Position numbers and translations under genes: made by a program. Positions 8,227 to 16,890 of a DNA stretch of 64,000 nt are shown one piece after another. The DNA is taken from assembly GCA_965276675.1 (NCBI GenBank), contig OZ255624.1, positions 4,464,001-4,528,000 of the forward strand, written 5' to 3'. The DNA is from G965276675 sp965276675. GTDB taxonomy: Bacteria; Acidobacteriota; Terriglobia; Terriglobales; Acidobacteriaceae. Each line of letters begins with the position of its first letter. Positions within the stretch are counted from its first letter, which is position 1. The notes beneath the pieces are model-generated. The model was not told the origin of the DNA, searched no databases, and saw only the letters and a program-made list of their open reading frames with translations.

Positions 8227-10566
8227 ATGACATCCAAGACGCTCGCTGAGGTTCCCCAAGCCACCAGCATTTCACCCGAGCTTCTCCAGCAGCACGGCTT
8301 GACGGCGGAAGAGTACCGCCGCATCGAGGGAGCGCTCAAGCGCACGCCAAGCCTGACGGAACTGGGCATCTATAGCGTGATGTGGAGCGAGCATTGCTCC
8401 TATAAGTCCTCGCGCGTGCACCTCAAGCGCCTGCCAACCGAGAGTCCCCGCGTCGTCCAGGGCCCGGGGGAGAACGCTGGCATCATCGACATCGGCGAGG
8501 GCTGGGCCTGCGCCTTCAAGATCGAATCGCACAATCATCCGTCTTACATCGAGCCATTTCAGGGCGCAACCACCGGCGTCGGCGGCATCTTGCGCGACAT
8601 CTTCACCATGGGCGCGCGGCCGCTGGCCGTCATGGATTCGTTGCGCTTCGGACCGCTGATGGCGGAGGGCGGCGCAGATCAGGCGACTGTTCACAAGAAT
8701 CACACGATCCTCGAAGGCGTGGTGGCCGGCGTGGCCTCCTACGGCAACTGCTTTGGCGTCCCGAACCTGGGCGGCGAGACGCGTTTTGAGCCCTGCTACT
8801 CGGGCAATCCGCTGGTGAATGCCTTTGCGCTCGGACTGGTGCGGAAGGACGAGATCTTCTATGCCAAGGCAACCGGCATTGGCAATCCCGTGATCTACGT
8901 GGGCGCAAAGACTGGACGCGATGGGATCCACGGCGCAACCATGGCCAGCGAAGAGTTCAAGGAAGGCTCCGAGCAGAAGCGGCCCAATGTGCAGATGGGC
9001 GATCCGTTCATGGAGAAGCTGCTGCTCGAGGCCTGCCTGGAGGCGATGCGCACCGGCGCGGTGGTTGGCATTCAGGACATGGGCGCCGCGGGCCTGACCT
9101 GCTCGACGTGCGAGATGGGCGCACGCGGCGGCGTGGGGCTCGAGGTCGAGCTGGACCATGTACCGCAGCGCGAGACCGGCATGTCGTCCTACGAGATTAT
9201 GCTGTCGGAGAGCCAGGAGCGCATGCTGCTGGTCGCCGAGCACGGTCGTGAAGACGAAGTGCTGCGCGTCTTTGCCAAGTGGGGGCTCGACGGCGTGATC
9301 GTCGGCGAAGTCATCGCCGAACCGCGGCTGCGCATCCGCCACCACGGCGAGATGGTATGCGATATCCCGAATCAGTCGCTCACCGACGACGCTCCGCTCT
9401 ATCATCGGCCTGTGGGCACGTGGAAGACGCCAGTGCCACTCGATCCGCCTGCCTGGGTGCTCGAAGAGCTGAAAAAGCCGCGCGACTACACGGCCGATCT
9501 GAAGAAGCTGCTGGCTTCATCGAACATCTGCTCCAAGCGCTGGGTCTTTGAGCAGTACGACTCCATGGTGCAGACCAACACCGTCCAGGGTCCGGGCGGC
9601 GAGGCCGGCGTGATGCGCGTGAAGGGGACGAAGCTGGGACTCGCGATGGCGCTCGAAGGCAATGGCCGCTGGTGCTATCTCGATCCCAAGCAGGGCGCGA
9701 TGCTGGCCGTTGCGGAAGCCGCGCGCAAGGTGGCCTGCACCGGTGCTGTACCTGTCGCTGCGACGAATTGCCTGAACTTTGGCAATCCCGAAAAGCCGGA
9801 GATCATGCGCCAGTTGTCGGATGCTATCGATGGGATTGCCGAAGCGTGTACCGCGCTGGGGACGCCGATCACAGGCGGAAATGTTTCGCTTTACAACGAG
9901 ACGCGGGGCGAGGGGATTTATCCCACGCCGGTGATTGGGATCGTGGGTATTCTGGAGGATGTGACGAAGGCTGTTCCGGCGGACTTTCAGCAGGCTGGGG
10001 ATGTGATTCTGCTGCTTGGCGGCTTTAGCTCTGTTAATCATCAATACCGCACGCACCACGGGCAGGAGCTTACCTCGCAATTTGGATCGACTGAATGCGC
10101 CAGAACAATTTTTGGAACGCTTTGGGGCACGCCGCCTGAGTTAAGCCTGATTGACGAGGTCGAGATGCAAGGTTGCCTTTCCGATCTCATCCAGCAGAAC
10201 CTGTTGGTATCAGCGCGAGATGTTTCAGACGGTGGGATCTCAGTATCTATAGCTGAGGCGTCGTTCTCAAACCAGATCGGCGCCTCGATCAGCCTTGATA
10301 ACACCCCTAGACCAATTTTCGCTTTGTTTGCAGAGCTCACAAGTGCAGTCATCGCGACTTGCTCTGCAGATAATCTCGAGCGAGTTAGAGCCCTCGCAGA
10401 GGGCATCTACGAGGTCTCTGTCCTAGAGCTTGGTCGAACCACAGAAGAACATCTTGTCATATCTGTTGGTCAGCAGATTGCTATTTCTGCGAAAATATCA
10501 GAGCTGAGGCAAATCTGGTCCGGCGCACTTCAATCCGTCCTGCACGGTGACCTGGTGACGGCGTGA
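8227..10566 (+). CDS. purL: Phosphoribosylformylglycinamidine synthase subunit PurL
   Basis: A 779-residue small-type PurL. It performs the ATP-dependent amidation of FGAR to FGAM, step four of purine synthesis, with PurS and PurQ (neither is in this window). The N-terminus ELGIYSVMWSEHCSYKSSR is the family signature. ESHNHPSYIEPFQGATTGVG binds substrate. DMGAAGLTCSTCEMG and the second-half GPGGEAGVM also fit. The last 180 codons keep the family pattern (LLVSARDVSDGGISVSIAEA) but have clearly lower GC and different codon use from the rest of the gene. It overlaps the possible GTG start of purF by a few bases, so the two form a pur operon. Confidence 0.95.
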   Translation: MTSKTLAEVPQATSISPELLQQHGLTAEEYRRIEGALKRTPSLTELGIYSVMWSEHCSYKSSRVHLKRLPTESPRVVQGPGENAGIIDIGEGWACAFKIESHNHPSYIEPFQGATTGVGGILRDIFTMGARPLAVMDSLRFGPLMAEGGADQATVHKNHTILEGVVAGVASYGNCFGVPNLGGETRFEPCYSGNPLVNAFALGLVRKDEIFYAKATGIGNPVIYVGAKTGRDGIHGATMASEEFKEGSEQKRPNVQMGDPFMEKLLLEACLEAMRTGAVVGIQDMGAAGLTCSTCEMGARGGVGLEVELDHVPQRETGMSSYEIMLSESQERMLLVAEHGREDEVLRVFAKWGLDGVIVGEVIAEPRLRIRHHGEMVCDIPNQSLTDDAPLYHRPVGTWKTPVPLDPPAWVLEELKKPRDYTADLKKLLASSNICSKRWVFEQYDSMVQTNTVQGPGGEAGVMRVKGTKLGLAMALEGNGRWCYLDPKQGAMLAVAEAARKVACTGAVPVAATNCLNFGNPEKPEIMRQLSDAIDGIAEACTALGTPITGGNVSLYNETRGEGIYPTPVIGIVGILEDVTKAVPADFQQAGDVILLLGGFSSVNHQYRTHHGQELTSQFGSTECARTIFGTLWGTPPELSLIDEVEMQGCLSDLIQQNLLVSARDVSDGGISVSIAEASFSNQIGASISLDNTPRPIFALFAELTSAVIATCSADNLERVRALAEGIYEVSVLELGRTTEEHLVISVGQQIAISAKISELRQIWSGALQSVLHGDLVTA

Positions 10567-10609
10567 GCGATCGGATTCTATACGAGGGTGTCTCCGGCAT
10601 GAGCGGTGA

Positions 10610-10674
10610 ACAGCAGATCCCTCCACTCCGCCGGTCTCGCGCAATGCGCGAGACGGCTCCGGTCGGGATGACAG
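10610..10674. repeat. Dispersed repeat, type 2, at the purL/purF junction
   Basis: This 65-bp segment is nearly the same as 35591-35652. Both begin ACAGCAGATCCCTCC and end CGGCTCCGGTCGGGATGACAG. The copy here contains a perfect 9-bp hairpin (GTCTCGCGC, loop AAT, GCGCGAGAC; 10634-10654). It lies within the gap between the purL stop and conserved PurF sequence. Its terminal GGGATGACA supplies the ATG I use as the purF start. Confidence 0.75.
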
Positions 10675-12161
10675 CATGTTCGGAAGAGAGCAATTTATCT
10701 CGTAACAACGACGGTGACGCAATCCGCGAAGAGTGCGGTGTCGCCGCCATTTACAACCATCCCGATGCTGCTCGCCAGATCTACCTCATGCTCTACGCGT
10801 TGCAGCACCGCGGGCAGGAATCCGCCGGCATTGCCACCGCCGATGGGCAGCGACTCTCCAATATAAAAGGTATGGGCCTGGTCGCCGACATCTTCACCGA
10901 CGATGTCCTCAACAAGCTTCCCGGCGACCGCGCCATCGGCCACACCCGTTATTCCACCACCGGCGATTCTGCCCTGCTCAATGCGCAGCCCATTCGTGTT
11001 GAGTCCACCAAGGGCCTGATCGCCATCGCGCACAACGGCAATCTGGTCAACCTGGGCAACATCCGCGCTAAGCTCGAGCGGCAGGGCGCCTTCTTCCAGA
11101 CCACTAGCGATTCTGAAATCATCGTGCAGCTCATCGCGCATTCGCAGGCCACCACTCTGGTTGACGCGATCGCCGATTCCCTGCGCCAGATCGATGGCGC
11201 CTTTTCTGTAGTCATGATGACGCGGGACCGCATCTTCGCAGCCCGCGATCCACGCGGTTTTCGGCCGCTCTCTATGGGCGTCATTCCTGGCGAAAATGGC
11301 GCACCCGATGTGACCGTCTTCGCCTCTGAGACCTGCGCCTTCGACCTGCTGCGCGCCGAGTACGTCCGCGACGTCGAACCGGGCGAACTGATCATGGTCG
11401 ACGAAAATGGTGTCACCTCGCGCAAGTACGCCTCGGGCATTCCGCAGTCCAGCTGCATCTTTGAGCACGTCTATTTCGCGCGCCCCGACAGCCGCATCTA
11501 TGGTCGCTGGGTGCAGGAGAGCCGCGAAGAGATGGGGCGGCAACTCGCGCGCGAGTCAGCGGTGGCTGCCGACCTAGTCGTCCCGGTGCCGGACTCCGGC
11601 GTGACGGCAGCCATCGGCTATGCCGCCGAGAGCGGCATCCCGTTTCGCTTCGGACTGATCCGCAACCACTACGTAGGCCGCACCTTCATTGAGCCCGAGC
11701 AGCGGGTGCGCGACTTCGGCGTCAAGCTCAAGCTGAATCCAGTGCGCAATCTGCTCGCTGGCAAGCGCATCATCCTGGTCGACGACTCCATCATTCGCGG
11801 CACCACCAGCCGCAAGATCGTCCGCATGGTGCGGGCAGCCGGCGCGACTGAGGTGCATCTGCGGATCAGCTGTCCTCCCACAACCTCGCCGTGCTATTAC
11901 GGCGTAGACACGCCGTCCAAAAAAGACCTGATCGCCGCCAACAACACAGTTGAAGAGATTTGCAAATTTATTGAGGCCGATTCGCTGGCGTATCTCTCGA
12001 TGGAAGGCCTGCTCCATGCCTGTGGAGGCAAGGGAGGACACTATCGTGGAGACAATGGACGAGCTGATGGCTACTGCATAGCCTGCTATACCGGCGAGTA
12101 TCCGACTCAGTGGGTGGATGTAGAAGAGATCCTCCCGGCGGCAGCCTCGCTGAGTGCCTAG
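10668..12161 (+). CDS. purF: Amidophosphoribosyltransferase PurF
   Basis: Catalyses the first committed step of purine synthesis, PRPP plus glutamine to phosphoribosylamine. With the ATG at 10668 the protein has 497 residues, and the N-terminal nucleophile Cys is residue 23 (REECGVAAIYNH). This implies a 22-residue propeptide that is removed, as in the Bacillus-type enzyme. LQHRGQESAGI and ARDPRGFRPLSMG belong to the glutaminase domain. RIILVDDSIIRGTTSRKI (about 367-384) is the PRPP-binding loop. SCPPTTSPC and YCIACYTGEYP (about 469-479) match the cysteines that hold a 4Fe-4S cluster in Bacillus-type PurF. The frame is open back to a GTG at 10563, but that stretch is repeat DNA, so the true start needs confirming. 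Confidence 0.94.
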   Translation: MTACSEESNLSRNNDGDAIREECGVAAIYNHPDAARQIYLMLYALQHRGQESAGIATADGQRLSNIKGMGLVADIFTDDVLNKLPGDRAIGHTRYSTTGDSALLNAQPIRVESTKGLIAIAHNGNLVNLGNIRAKLERQGAFFQTTSDSEIIVQLIAHSQATTLVDAIADSLRQIDGAFSVVMMTRDRIFAARDPRGFRPLSMGVIPGENGAPDVTVFASETCAFDLLRAEYVRDVEPGELIMVDENGVTSRKYASGIPQSSCIFEHVYFARPDSRIYGRWVQESREEMGRQLARESAVAADLVVPVPDSGVTAAIGYAAESGIPFRFGLIRNHYVGRTFIEPEQRVRDFGVKLKLNPVRNLLAGKRIILVDDSIIRGTTSRKIVRMVRAAGATEVHLRISCPPTTSPCYYGVDTPSKKDLIAANNTVEEICKFIEADSLAYLSMEGLLHACGGKGGHYRGDNGRADGYCIACYTGEYPTQWVDVEEILPAAASLSA

Positions 12162-12237
12162 CAGCCGTAGCAGGCGCAACCTCTCGCGCTTCCCAGGCTT
12201 CCCACGCACTGGAGCACCGTCTCCGGAGGAGAGGCCC

Positions 12238-12588
12238 ATGGCAACCGCAAAGAAGAGTAGTGCAAAATCCGCTAGTGGCAAGAAAAGTTCTGGAGCGAAG
12301 TACGGACCGAAAGCTCACGCTGCGGTCGAGCGCGAGATGAAGGAGTTCAAGGAAGGCAAGCTTAAATCCGGTAGCGGGCAAAAGGTGACCAACCCGAAGC
12401 AGGCAATTGCGATTGGGCTTTCAGAGGCGCGCAAGAGCGGAGCGAAGATGCCACCGCCGCCCAAGGGAACGGTTTCCGCGAACAAGACCGACTCCAAGAA
12501 GAAGTCCGCGAGCAAAACGACCAGCAGCAAGAAGAGCGCTCCGGCGAAGAAGACAGCCGCCACAAAGACGACAGGGAATAATCGCTAA
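12238..12588 (+). CDS. DUF6496 family protein with lysine-rich tail
   Basis: A 116-residue, strongly basic small protein. The ATG at 12238 follows a strong GGAGGA site, which rejects the longer frame from 12154 that overlaps purF. The core KYGPKAHAAVEREMKEFKEG plus QAIAIGLSEARKSG is the DUF6496 signature, widespread in soil bacteria. N- and C-terminal parts are Lys/Ala/Ser-rich (KKSASKTTSSKKSAPAKKT), resembling histone H1 tails. DNA binding is an inference from composition only. It sits just after purF but is probably a separate unit; it converges with the FmdB gene, 4 bp away. Confidence 0.75.
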   Translation: MATAKKSSAKSASGKKSSGAKYGPKAHAAVEREMKEFKEGKLKSGSGQKVTNPKQAIAIGLSEARKSGAKMPPPPKGTVSANKTDSKKKSASKTTSSKKSAPAKKTAATKTTGNNR

Positions 12589-12592
12589 GTCT

Positions 12593-12961
12593 CTACTCCT
12601 TGCTACTGCCCGAGGAAGGCGACGAAGAGGCTGTGCTGGATGGGGCGGCCGGGGCCGGAGTGGAGTTCGATGACTCGCCAGAGCCGCTGCTCCCTTCCGG
12701 CTTGCTTTCGGTCTTGCTCTCCGCCTTGCTATCGCCCTTGCTCCCTGACTTGTCTTCCGGCTTGCCCGCCCCCGAGCCACCCTTGGCGGCGTAGTCGTTC
12801 ACATACCAGCCCGAACCTTTGAACTGAAACGAAGGGGCAGAGATCAGCCGCTCCAACTCGCCTTTGCAGACGGAGCATTCCTTCTCATCCGGTGCACTGA
12901 AGCTCTGTATCTTCTCAAAGTGATGTCCACATTGCTTGCACTGATATTCGTAAAGCGGCAC
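12593..12961 (-). CDS. FmdB family zinc-ribbon regulatory protein
   Basis: A 122-residue protein. Residues 1-45 form an FmdB/CxxC zinc ribbon: PLYEYQCKQCGHHFE then ECSVCKGELERLIS, four cysteines in two CxxC pairs. VPLYEYxC is the usual beginning of this family, so I start at the GTG at 12961. It is preceded by AAGGAG at 6-nt spacing, unlike the longer frame to 13006. GSGWYVNDY is the conserved end of the domain. The last 60 residues are Ser/Gly/Lys/Pro low complexity and probably disordered. It is the last gene of a serine-synthesis run on the minus strand. FmdB was named as a putative regulator of formamidase genes; its role here is unknown. Confidence 0.85.
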   Translation of the reverse strand: MPLYEYQCKQCGHHFEKIQSFSAPDEKECSVCKGELERLISAPSFQFKGSGWYVNDYAAKGGSGAGKPEDKSGSKGDSKAESKTESKPEGSSGSGESSNSTPAPAAPSSTASSSPSSGSSKE

Positions 12962-13024
12962 TTCTGGCTCCTTTTGCCGAACGTGAGGCGCGTCTGAGCT
13001 TAACACTCCGTAGGATGCATGGGC

Positions 13025-14635
13025 TTATTCCGGTGGCAGTTGCACCAGACGCACCGCCGTAATCGCCTCGATGCCTTCCAGCGCCGCGAGCACTTGCGGT
13101 GTCACCTTTCCATCCACCTGGACGACCGCTATAGCGCCACCCTGCATGGGGTCTGCTGGCGAGGCATCGTCGCGATGAGAACGACCCAGCGCAAAATTAG
13201 CGATATTGATCTGATGGTCGCCAAGTGTAGTACCGATGCGGCCGATGACGCCGGGAACGTCACGGTTACGAATAGCGAGTAGCGTGCCATGGAGTGGCAC
13301 CTCTATATCGATCCCGTTCGAAGACAACAGGCGTGGTGCATGCCCATGGAGCACGGTCGCTGTTGCGGTGGCGTCGCCCGAACGGCTTTGCAGTGTCAGA
13401 CGAAGCACACTGCCAGCGCCCCCGGAAGCTTCGTCTTTCTTCACTTCGTGCACGTGGAGACCGCGTTCTGCGGCGACCGCCGCTGCGTTGATCCGGTTCA
13501 CATGTTCTGAGTGGCCTAGCACGCCCTGGATCGCTGCATTGCGCACCAGATCGGTTTTGCCCTGCGCGAGCTTGCCATAGTAGGTGAGCTCGATGCTCTC
13601 AATGTTGCCCTCAGCCGTCGAGGAGAGAAACGCTCCCAGGCGCTCGGCCATCTGGATATACGGCGAGAGTTCGATGTACTCTTCATGGCTGAGCGACGTC
13701 AGGTTTACGGCATTCTGGACGACGCCCAGCTTCAGGTACTCGCGCACCTGTGCTGCAATCTGGATGCCAACCGCCTCCTGCGCCTCGGCTGTGGAGCCAG
13801 CAATATGCGGCGTAAGGATGACGTTCTCTTGTCCGAAGAACGGCGAATTCTTGAGTGGCTCTTCACGGAATACATCCAGTGCTGCTCCCGCGACCTGGCC
13901 GCTTTCGAGCGCCGCCAGCAACGCCTCTTCCTCGATCAGCTCGCCCCGCGCGCAGTTCACAATGCGTACACCGCGCTTCATAGTGGCGATGCTCACTGCA
14001 TTGATGATGCCAGCGGTCTGTGGGGTAAGCCCGACGTGCAGCGTCAGGTAATCCGATTCACGGAAGAGCTCGTCAACACTCACCAGGCGTACGTTGCGCT
14101 CCCTAGCGATAGCCTGAGCGACAAAGGGATCATGGCCGATCAGCTCCATGCCAAAGCTCGCGGCCCGCTGCGCCACTTCTAGCCCCACGCGCCCCAGGCC
14201 GAGCACTCCAAGCCTTTTACCGCGCAGTTCAGAGCCACTAAGCGATTTCTTCTCCCACTTGCCCCCATGCAGCAGGGCGTTGGCTTTCGGCAGTTGCCGC
14301 GCGAGCGCCAACATGAGACCGAGCGTGAGCTCAGCAACGGCTATGGCGTTTGCTCCCGGCGTGTTCATCACGACGATCCCGCGTCGGGTTGCTGCTTCTG
14401 CATCTATATTATCGACGCCAACACCTGCGCGCCCGATCACGCGCAGCTTCCCTGCACCCTCCAGCAGCGCATCATCCACCTGCACGGCAGAGCGCACCAC
14501 GAGCGCGTCAGCATCCACAAGCTCTGCAGGCAGGCCGCCCACGAGCTGATCGTGCGTCAGCACTGTCCAGTTTGGCTCAGAGCGAAAGACAGCAAGAGTT
14601 GCGGGTGAGACTTTTTCAGCAAGAACGATCTTCAT
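13025..14635 (-). CDS. serA: D-3-phosphoglycerate dehydrogenase
   Basis: A 536-residue long-form SerA. It oxidises 3-phosphoglycerate to 3-phosphohydroxypyruvate with NAD, the first step of serine synthesis. The substrate-binding part is split (residues 1-100 and about 285-320). The NAD domain has GVLGLGRVG (143-151). The catalytic residues are visible: Arg230 (NCARGELIEEEAL), Glu259 (FREEP) and His277 (LTPHIAGST). After it come an ASB (allosteric substrate binding) region and a C-terminal ACT domain from about 455 (HGTLLAIRNRDVPGVIGRIG), which in related enzymes gives serine feedback control. It starts 29 bp after the aminotransferase gene, with AGGAG before its ATG. Confidence 0.95.
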   Translation of the reverse strand: MKIVLAEKVSPATLAVFRSEPNWTVLTHDQLVGGLPAELVDADALVVRSAVQVDDALLEGAGKLRVIGRAGVGVDNIDAEAATRRGIVVMNTPGANAIAVAELTLGLMLALARQLPKANALLHGGKWEKKSLSGSELRGKRLGVLGLGRVGLEVAQRAASFGMELIGHDPFVAQAIARERNVRLVSVDELFRESDYLTLHVGLTPQTAGIINAVSIATMKRGVRIVNCARGELIEEEALLAALESGQVAGAALDVFREEPLKNSPFFGQENVILTPHIAGSTAEAQEAVGIQIAAQVREYLKLGVVQNAVNLTSLSHEEYIELSPYIQMAERLGAFLSSTAEGNIESIELTYYGKLAQGKTDLVRNAAIQGVLGHSEHVNRINAAAVAAERGLHVHEVKKDEASGGAGSVLRLTLQSRSGDATATATVLHGHAPRLLSSNGIDIEVPLHGTLLAIRNRDVPGVIGRIGTTLGDHQINIANFALGRSHRDDASPADPMQGGAIAVVQVDGKVTPQVLAALEGIEAITAVRLVQLPPE

Positions 14636-14664
14636 CTAGCTCCTGACCCGAATGGCTCGGTAGA

Positions 14665-15840
14665 TTAATGCGTACGCTCGGCAAAGGTCTGCTGTGCGGC
14701 GATGAGCCCCTTGCCAAAGCTGAAGCCGGGCAATTTGAGCGATGTCTCCGCAACCTGCTCGAGTGCGCCGATGAGCGCGATGGTGTCGAGATAGTCAAAG
14801 TAGCCGAGGTGCGCGATACGGAAGATCTGCCCCTTCATCTCACCCTGACCGTTGGTGATAATGGCGCCAAAGCGGCTCTTCAGCTCCTTGACGACCACAC
14901 CGGAATCGACGCCCTCTGGCGGCAGCACGGCCGTGACCGCAGCAGCTGGCGAGTCCGGCGCGAAGAGTTTCAATCCTATGGCCTGCACCGCCGCGCGGGT
15001 CATCGCCGCGATCGTCTCGGCATTGTCGACCAGCTTCACGCGTCCGGTTGCGAGATCGCCCCCGCCCTGCGCGGCAATGTACTCGAACGCCGCACCCAGA
15101 CCCGCGATCAGCGAAGTCGCCGGCGTGTACGACGACTCGCCCTTCGCGGCATTCTTGCGCTCCTTGCGCAGATCGAAGTAGTAGCGCGGATTAAGCGAGA
15201 TATTCATCAACTCCCAGGCCTTGTCGCTCACTGAGAGATACGCCAGTCCCGGCGGAATCATCACCGCCTTCTGCGAGCCGCCGATCAGGATGTCCACGCC
15301 CCAGCCGTCCACGTCGAAGTGCGTGGTGCCAAGGCCGGTGATGGCGTCCACCACCAGCACCGCATCGCTACCCGTCTCCTTGAGCAGTTCAGCCACGGCC
15401 TTCACATCATGGCGGGTGCCGGTTGAGGTTTCGGTTGCCTGCATGTAGACGGCGCGCGTCTCAATCTTCAGCGCCTTCCGCACCTCGTCGAGTGAAAACG
15501 TCTGCCCGTACGGAGCGGTCACCAGCTCCACATCGCAGGAGTACGCCTTCGCCAGAGCCGTCCATCGCTCGCCGAACTTTCCAGCCGACAACACCAGCAC
15601 GCGGTCGCCTGGCGAGGTCAGGTTCGCTACAGAGGCCTCCATCGCTCCGGTACCGGAGCAGGCCATCAGAATGACGTCGTTCTTTGTTCCGGCAAAGGCA
15701 CGCAGCTGCTCCAGCACGCGTTGGTACAGAGCGCGGAACTCCGGGGTGCGGTGATGAAGGTCGGCGGCAGCCATGGCGAACTGCGCGGCGGGAAGAAGAG
15801 GTGTCGGTCCGGGCGTAAACAGGCGAGTCTTGCGAATCAT
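14665..15840 (-). CDS. Class V aminotransferase (phosphoserine/alanine-glyoxylate aminotransferase type)
   Basis: A 391-residue PLP enzyme of the small-subunit-of-hydrogenase/alanine-glyoxylate aminotransferase group. It begins RLFTPGPTPLLPAA, typical of the group. The PLP aspartate is in VVDAITGLG, and the Schiff-base lysine is Lys191 (IGGSQKAVMIPPGL). SGTGAMEASVANL binds the cofactor phosphate. Because it directly precedes serA in the same direction, it most likely makes phosphoserine from phosphohydroxypyruvate, replacing a classical SerC. Members of this group otherwise use alanine/glyoxylate or serine/pyruvate, so the substrate is inferred from context. Confidence 0.85.
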   Translation of the reverse strand: MIRKTRLFTPGPTPLLPAAQFAMAAADLHHRTPEFRALYQRVLEQLRAFAGTKNDVILMACSGTGAMEASVANLTSPGDRVLVLSAGKFGERWTALAKAYSCDVELVTAPYGQTFSLDEVRKALKIETRAVYMQATETSTGTRHDVKAVAELLKETGSDAVLVVDAITGLGTTHFDVDGWGVDILIGGSQKAVMIPPGLAYLSVSDKAWELMNISLNPRYYFDLRKERKNAAKGESSYTPATSLIAGLGAAFEYIAAQGGGDLATGRVKLVDNAETIAAMTRAAVQAIGLKLFAPDSPAAAVTAVLPPEGVDSGVVVKELKSRFGAIITNGQGEMKGQIFRIAHLGYFDYLDTIALIGALEQVAETSLKLPGFSFGKGLIAAQQTFAERTH

Positions 15841-15956
15841 AGGCGGGGCGGGGTCCTCATCACGATTGTACCGACCTGCCTTTTTTCACAGACTTTCTAT
15901 AATGGTAAGTTGGCTCGCGGAACGAGCACCGAAACGCGGGCGAGAGGAACGGCACG

Positions 15957-16427
15957 ATGAGCATTGCAGACCAGGTTAATCAGGACACCGTGGCCGCCAT
16001 GAAGGCGCGCGAGGCGGACAAGCTTTCCGTGCTGCGCATGGTGAAGACCGCGATCAAGAACAAGGAGATTGAGAAGCGCGAGCCGTTGACGGACACCGAA
16101 ACGCTGCAGATTCTCACCACGCTGATCAAGCAGCGGCGCGAATCCATCGATCAGTTCACCAGGGGCAACCGCCCGGAGCTGGCCGCGAAAGAAGCCGCGG
16201 AGATCCCGATTATCGAGGCCTACATGCCGAAGGCCGTCGGCGAGGAAGAGTTGCGGGCTATAGTAGGTGCGGCGATTGCAGAGTTGTCGATCAATGGCGG
16301 CCGGCCGGGCGTGAAGGAGATGGGCACTGTGATGAAAGCGGTGCAGGCCAAGCTAGCCGCAAGCGGCGTTCGCGCCGAGGGACGCCAGGTGAGCGAACTG
16401 GTGAAAGCAGAGCTGGGAAGGGCGTAA
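15957..16427 (+). CDS. GatB/YqeY domain-containing protein
   Basis: A 156-residue cytosolic YqeY-type protein, the free form of the tail domain found on the amidotransferase subunit GatB. The features are KLSVLRMVKTAIKNKEIEKR, the helical DTETLQILTTLIKQRRESI and the conserved EIPIIEAYMPKAVGEEEL. The ATG at 15957 has GAGAGGA upstream. YqeY proteins are thought to touch tRNA or amidotransferase function, but no enzyme activity is established. The gene faces away from the aminotransferase gene, with a shared 116-bp promoter gap. Confidence 0.9.
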   Translation: MSIADQVNQDTVAAMKAREADKLSVLRMVKTAIKNKEIEKREPLTDTETLQILTTLIKQRRESIDQFTRGNRPELAAKEAAEIPIIEAYMPKAVGEEELRAIVGAAIAELSINGGRPGVKEMGTVMKAVQAKLAASGVRAEGRQVSELVKAELGRA

Positions 16428-16433
16428 GATTCG

Positions 16434-16868
16434 TTATTTAAGGTCGGGAAATCGCTCGTAAACGTCCCTAAGAATGTCTCCAGCTGCGTAATTCGGCTTG
16501 TTTGCCCCAACTATGGACGCGAATACACCCAATTCGTGCTTTGGAGTAATTATGCGAGCCAACTCAGATTCAGTCACTCCAACCTGTTCGCTAAACGTGA
16601 GTTCTGCGCCATCCTCAAGCTTGTCATAAATCACCAGAAGATCCCGCAAACCTTTGAATTTGAATAGAACGCGATTTCCCTCAATGTTCTCGTAATCCGA
16701 TTCTTCGGCTTTTCCTCTAGCCAGCGCTTTCTCATACGCCTGGTCCGGGCTATCCGCTCTGAGTAAAACAGTATTGCGATGAACCACGTTGCGAGAATCG
16801 CCAGCTATTGTGATTTCAATCACGATTTCTGCGAGATACCACTCAGCATCGCTAGGTATGTAAGCCAT
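16434..16868 (-). CDS. DUF4288 domain-containing protein
   Basis: A 144-residue small protein. The pattern WYLAEIVIEITIAGDSRNVV, then HRNTVLLRADSPDQAYEKAL, then NRVLFKFKGLRDLLVIYDKL matches the DUF4288 family, which has no assigned function. The gene is compositionally odd: I counted 113 G+C in 240 bases (47%) over 16441-16680, against well over 60% in neighbours, which suggests recent acquisition. It converges with the YqeY gene (6 bp apart). It is 22 bp downstream of nothing on its own strand except the start side, where the alpha-galactosidase gene ends, so it could be read through from that gene's transcript only as a different unit. Confidence 0.75.
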   Translation of the reverse strand: MAYIPSDAEWYLAEIVIEITIAGDSRNVVHRNTVLLRADSPDQAYEKALARGKAEESDYENIEGNRVLFKFKGLRDLLVIYDKLEDGAELTFSEQVGVTESELARIITPKHELGVFASIVGANKPNYAAGDILRDVYERFPDLK

Positions 16869-16890
16869 TGATCCTCCGCAACTATGCTCG

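Noticed and set aside
8272..9405. 377-codon open frame antisense to purL
   Set aside because: His/Ala/Leu-rich shadow opposite conserved PurL motifs.
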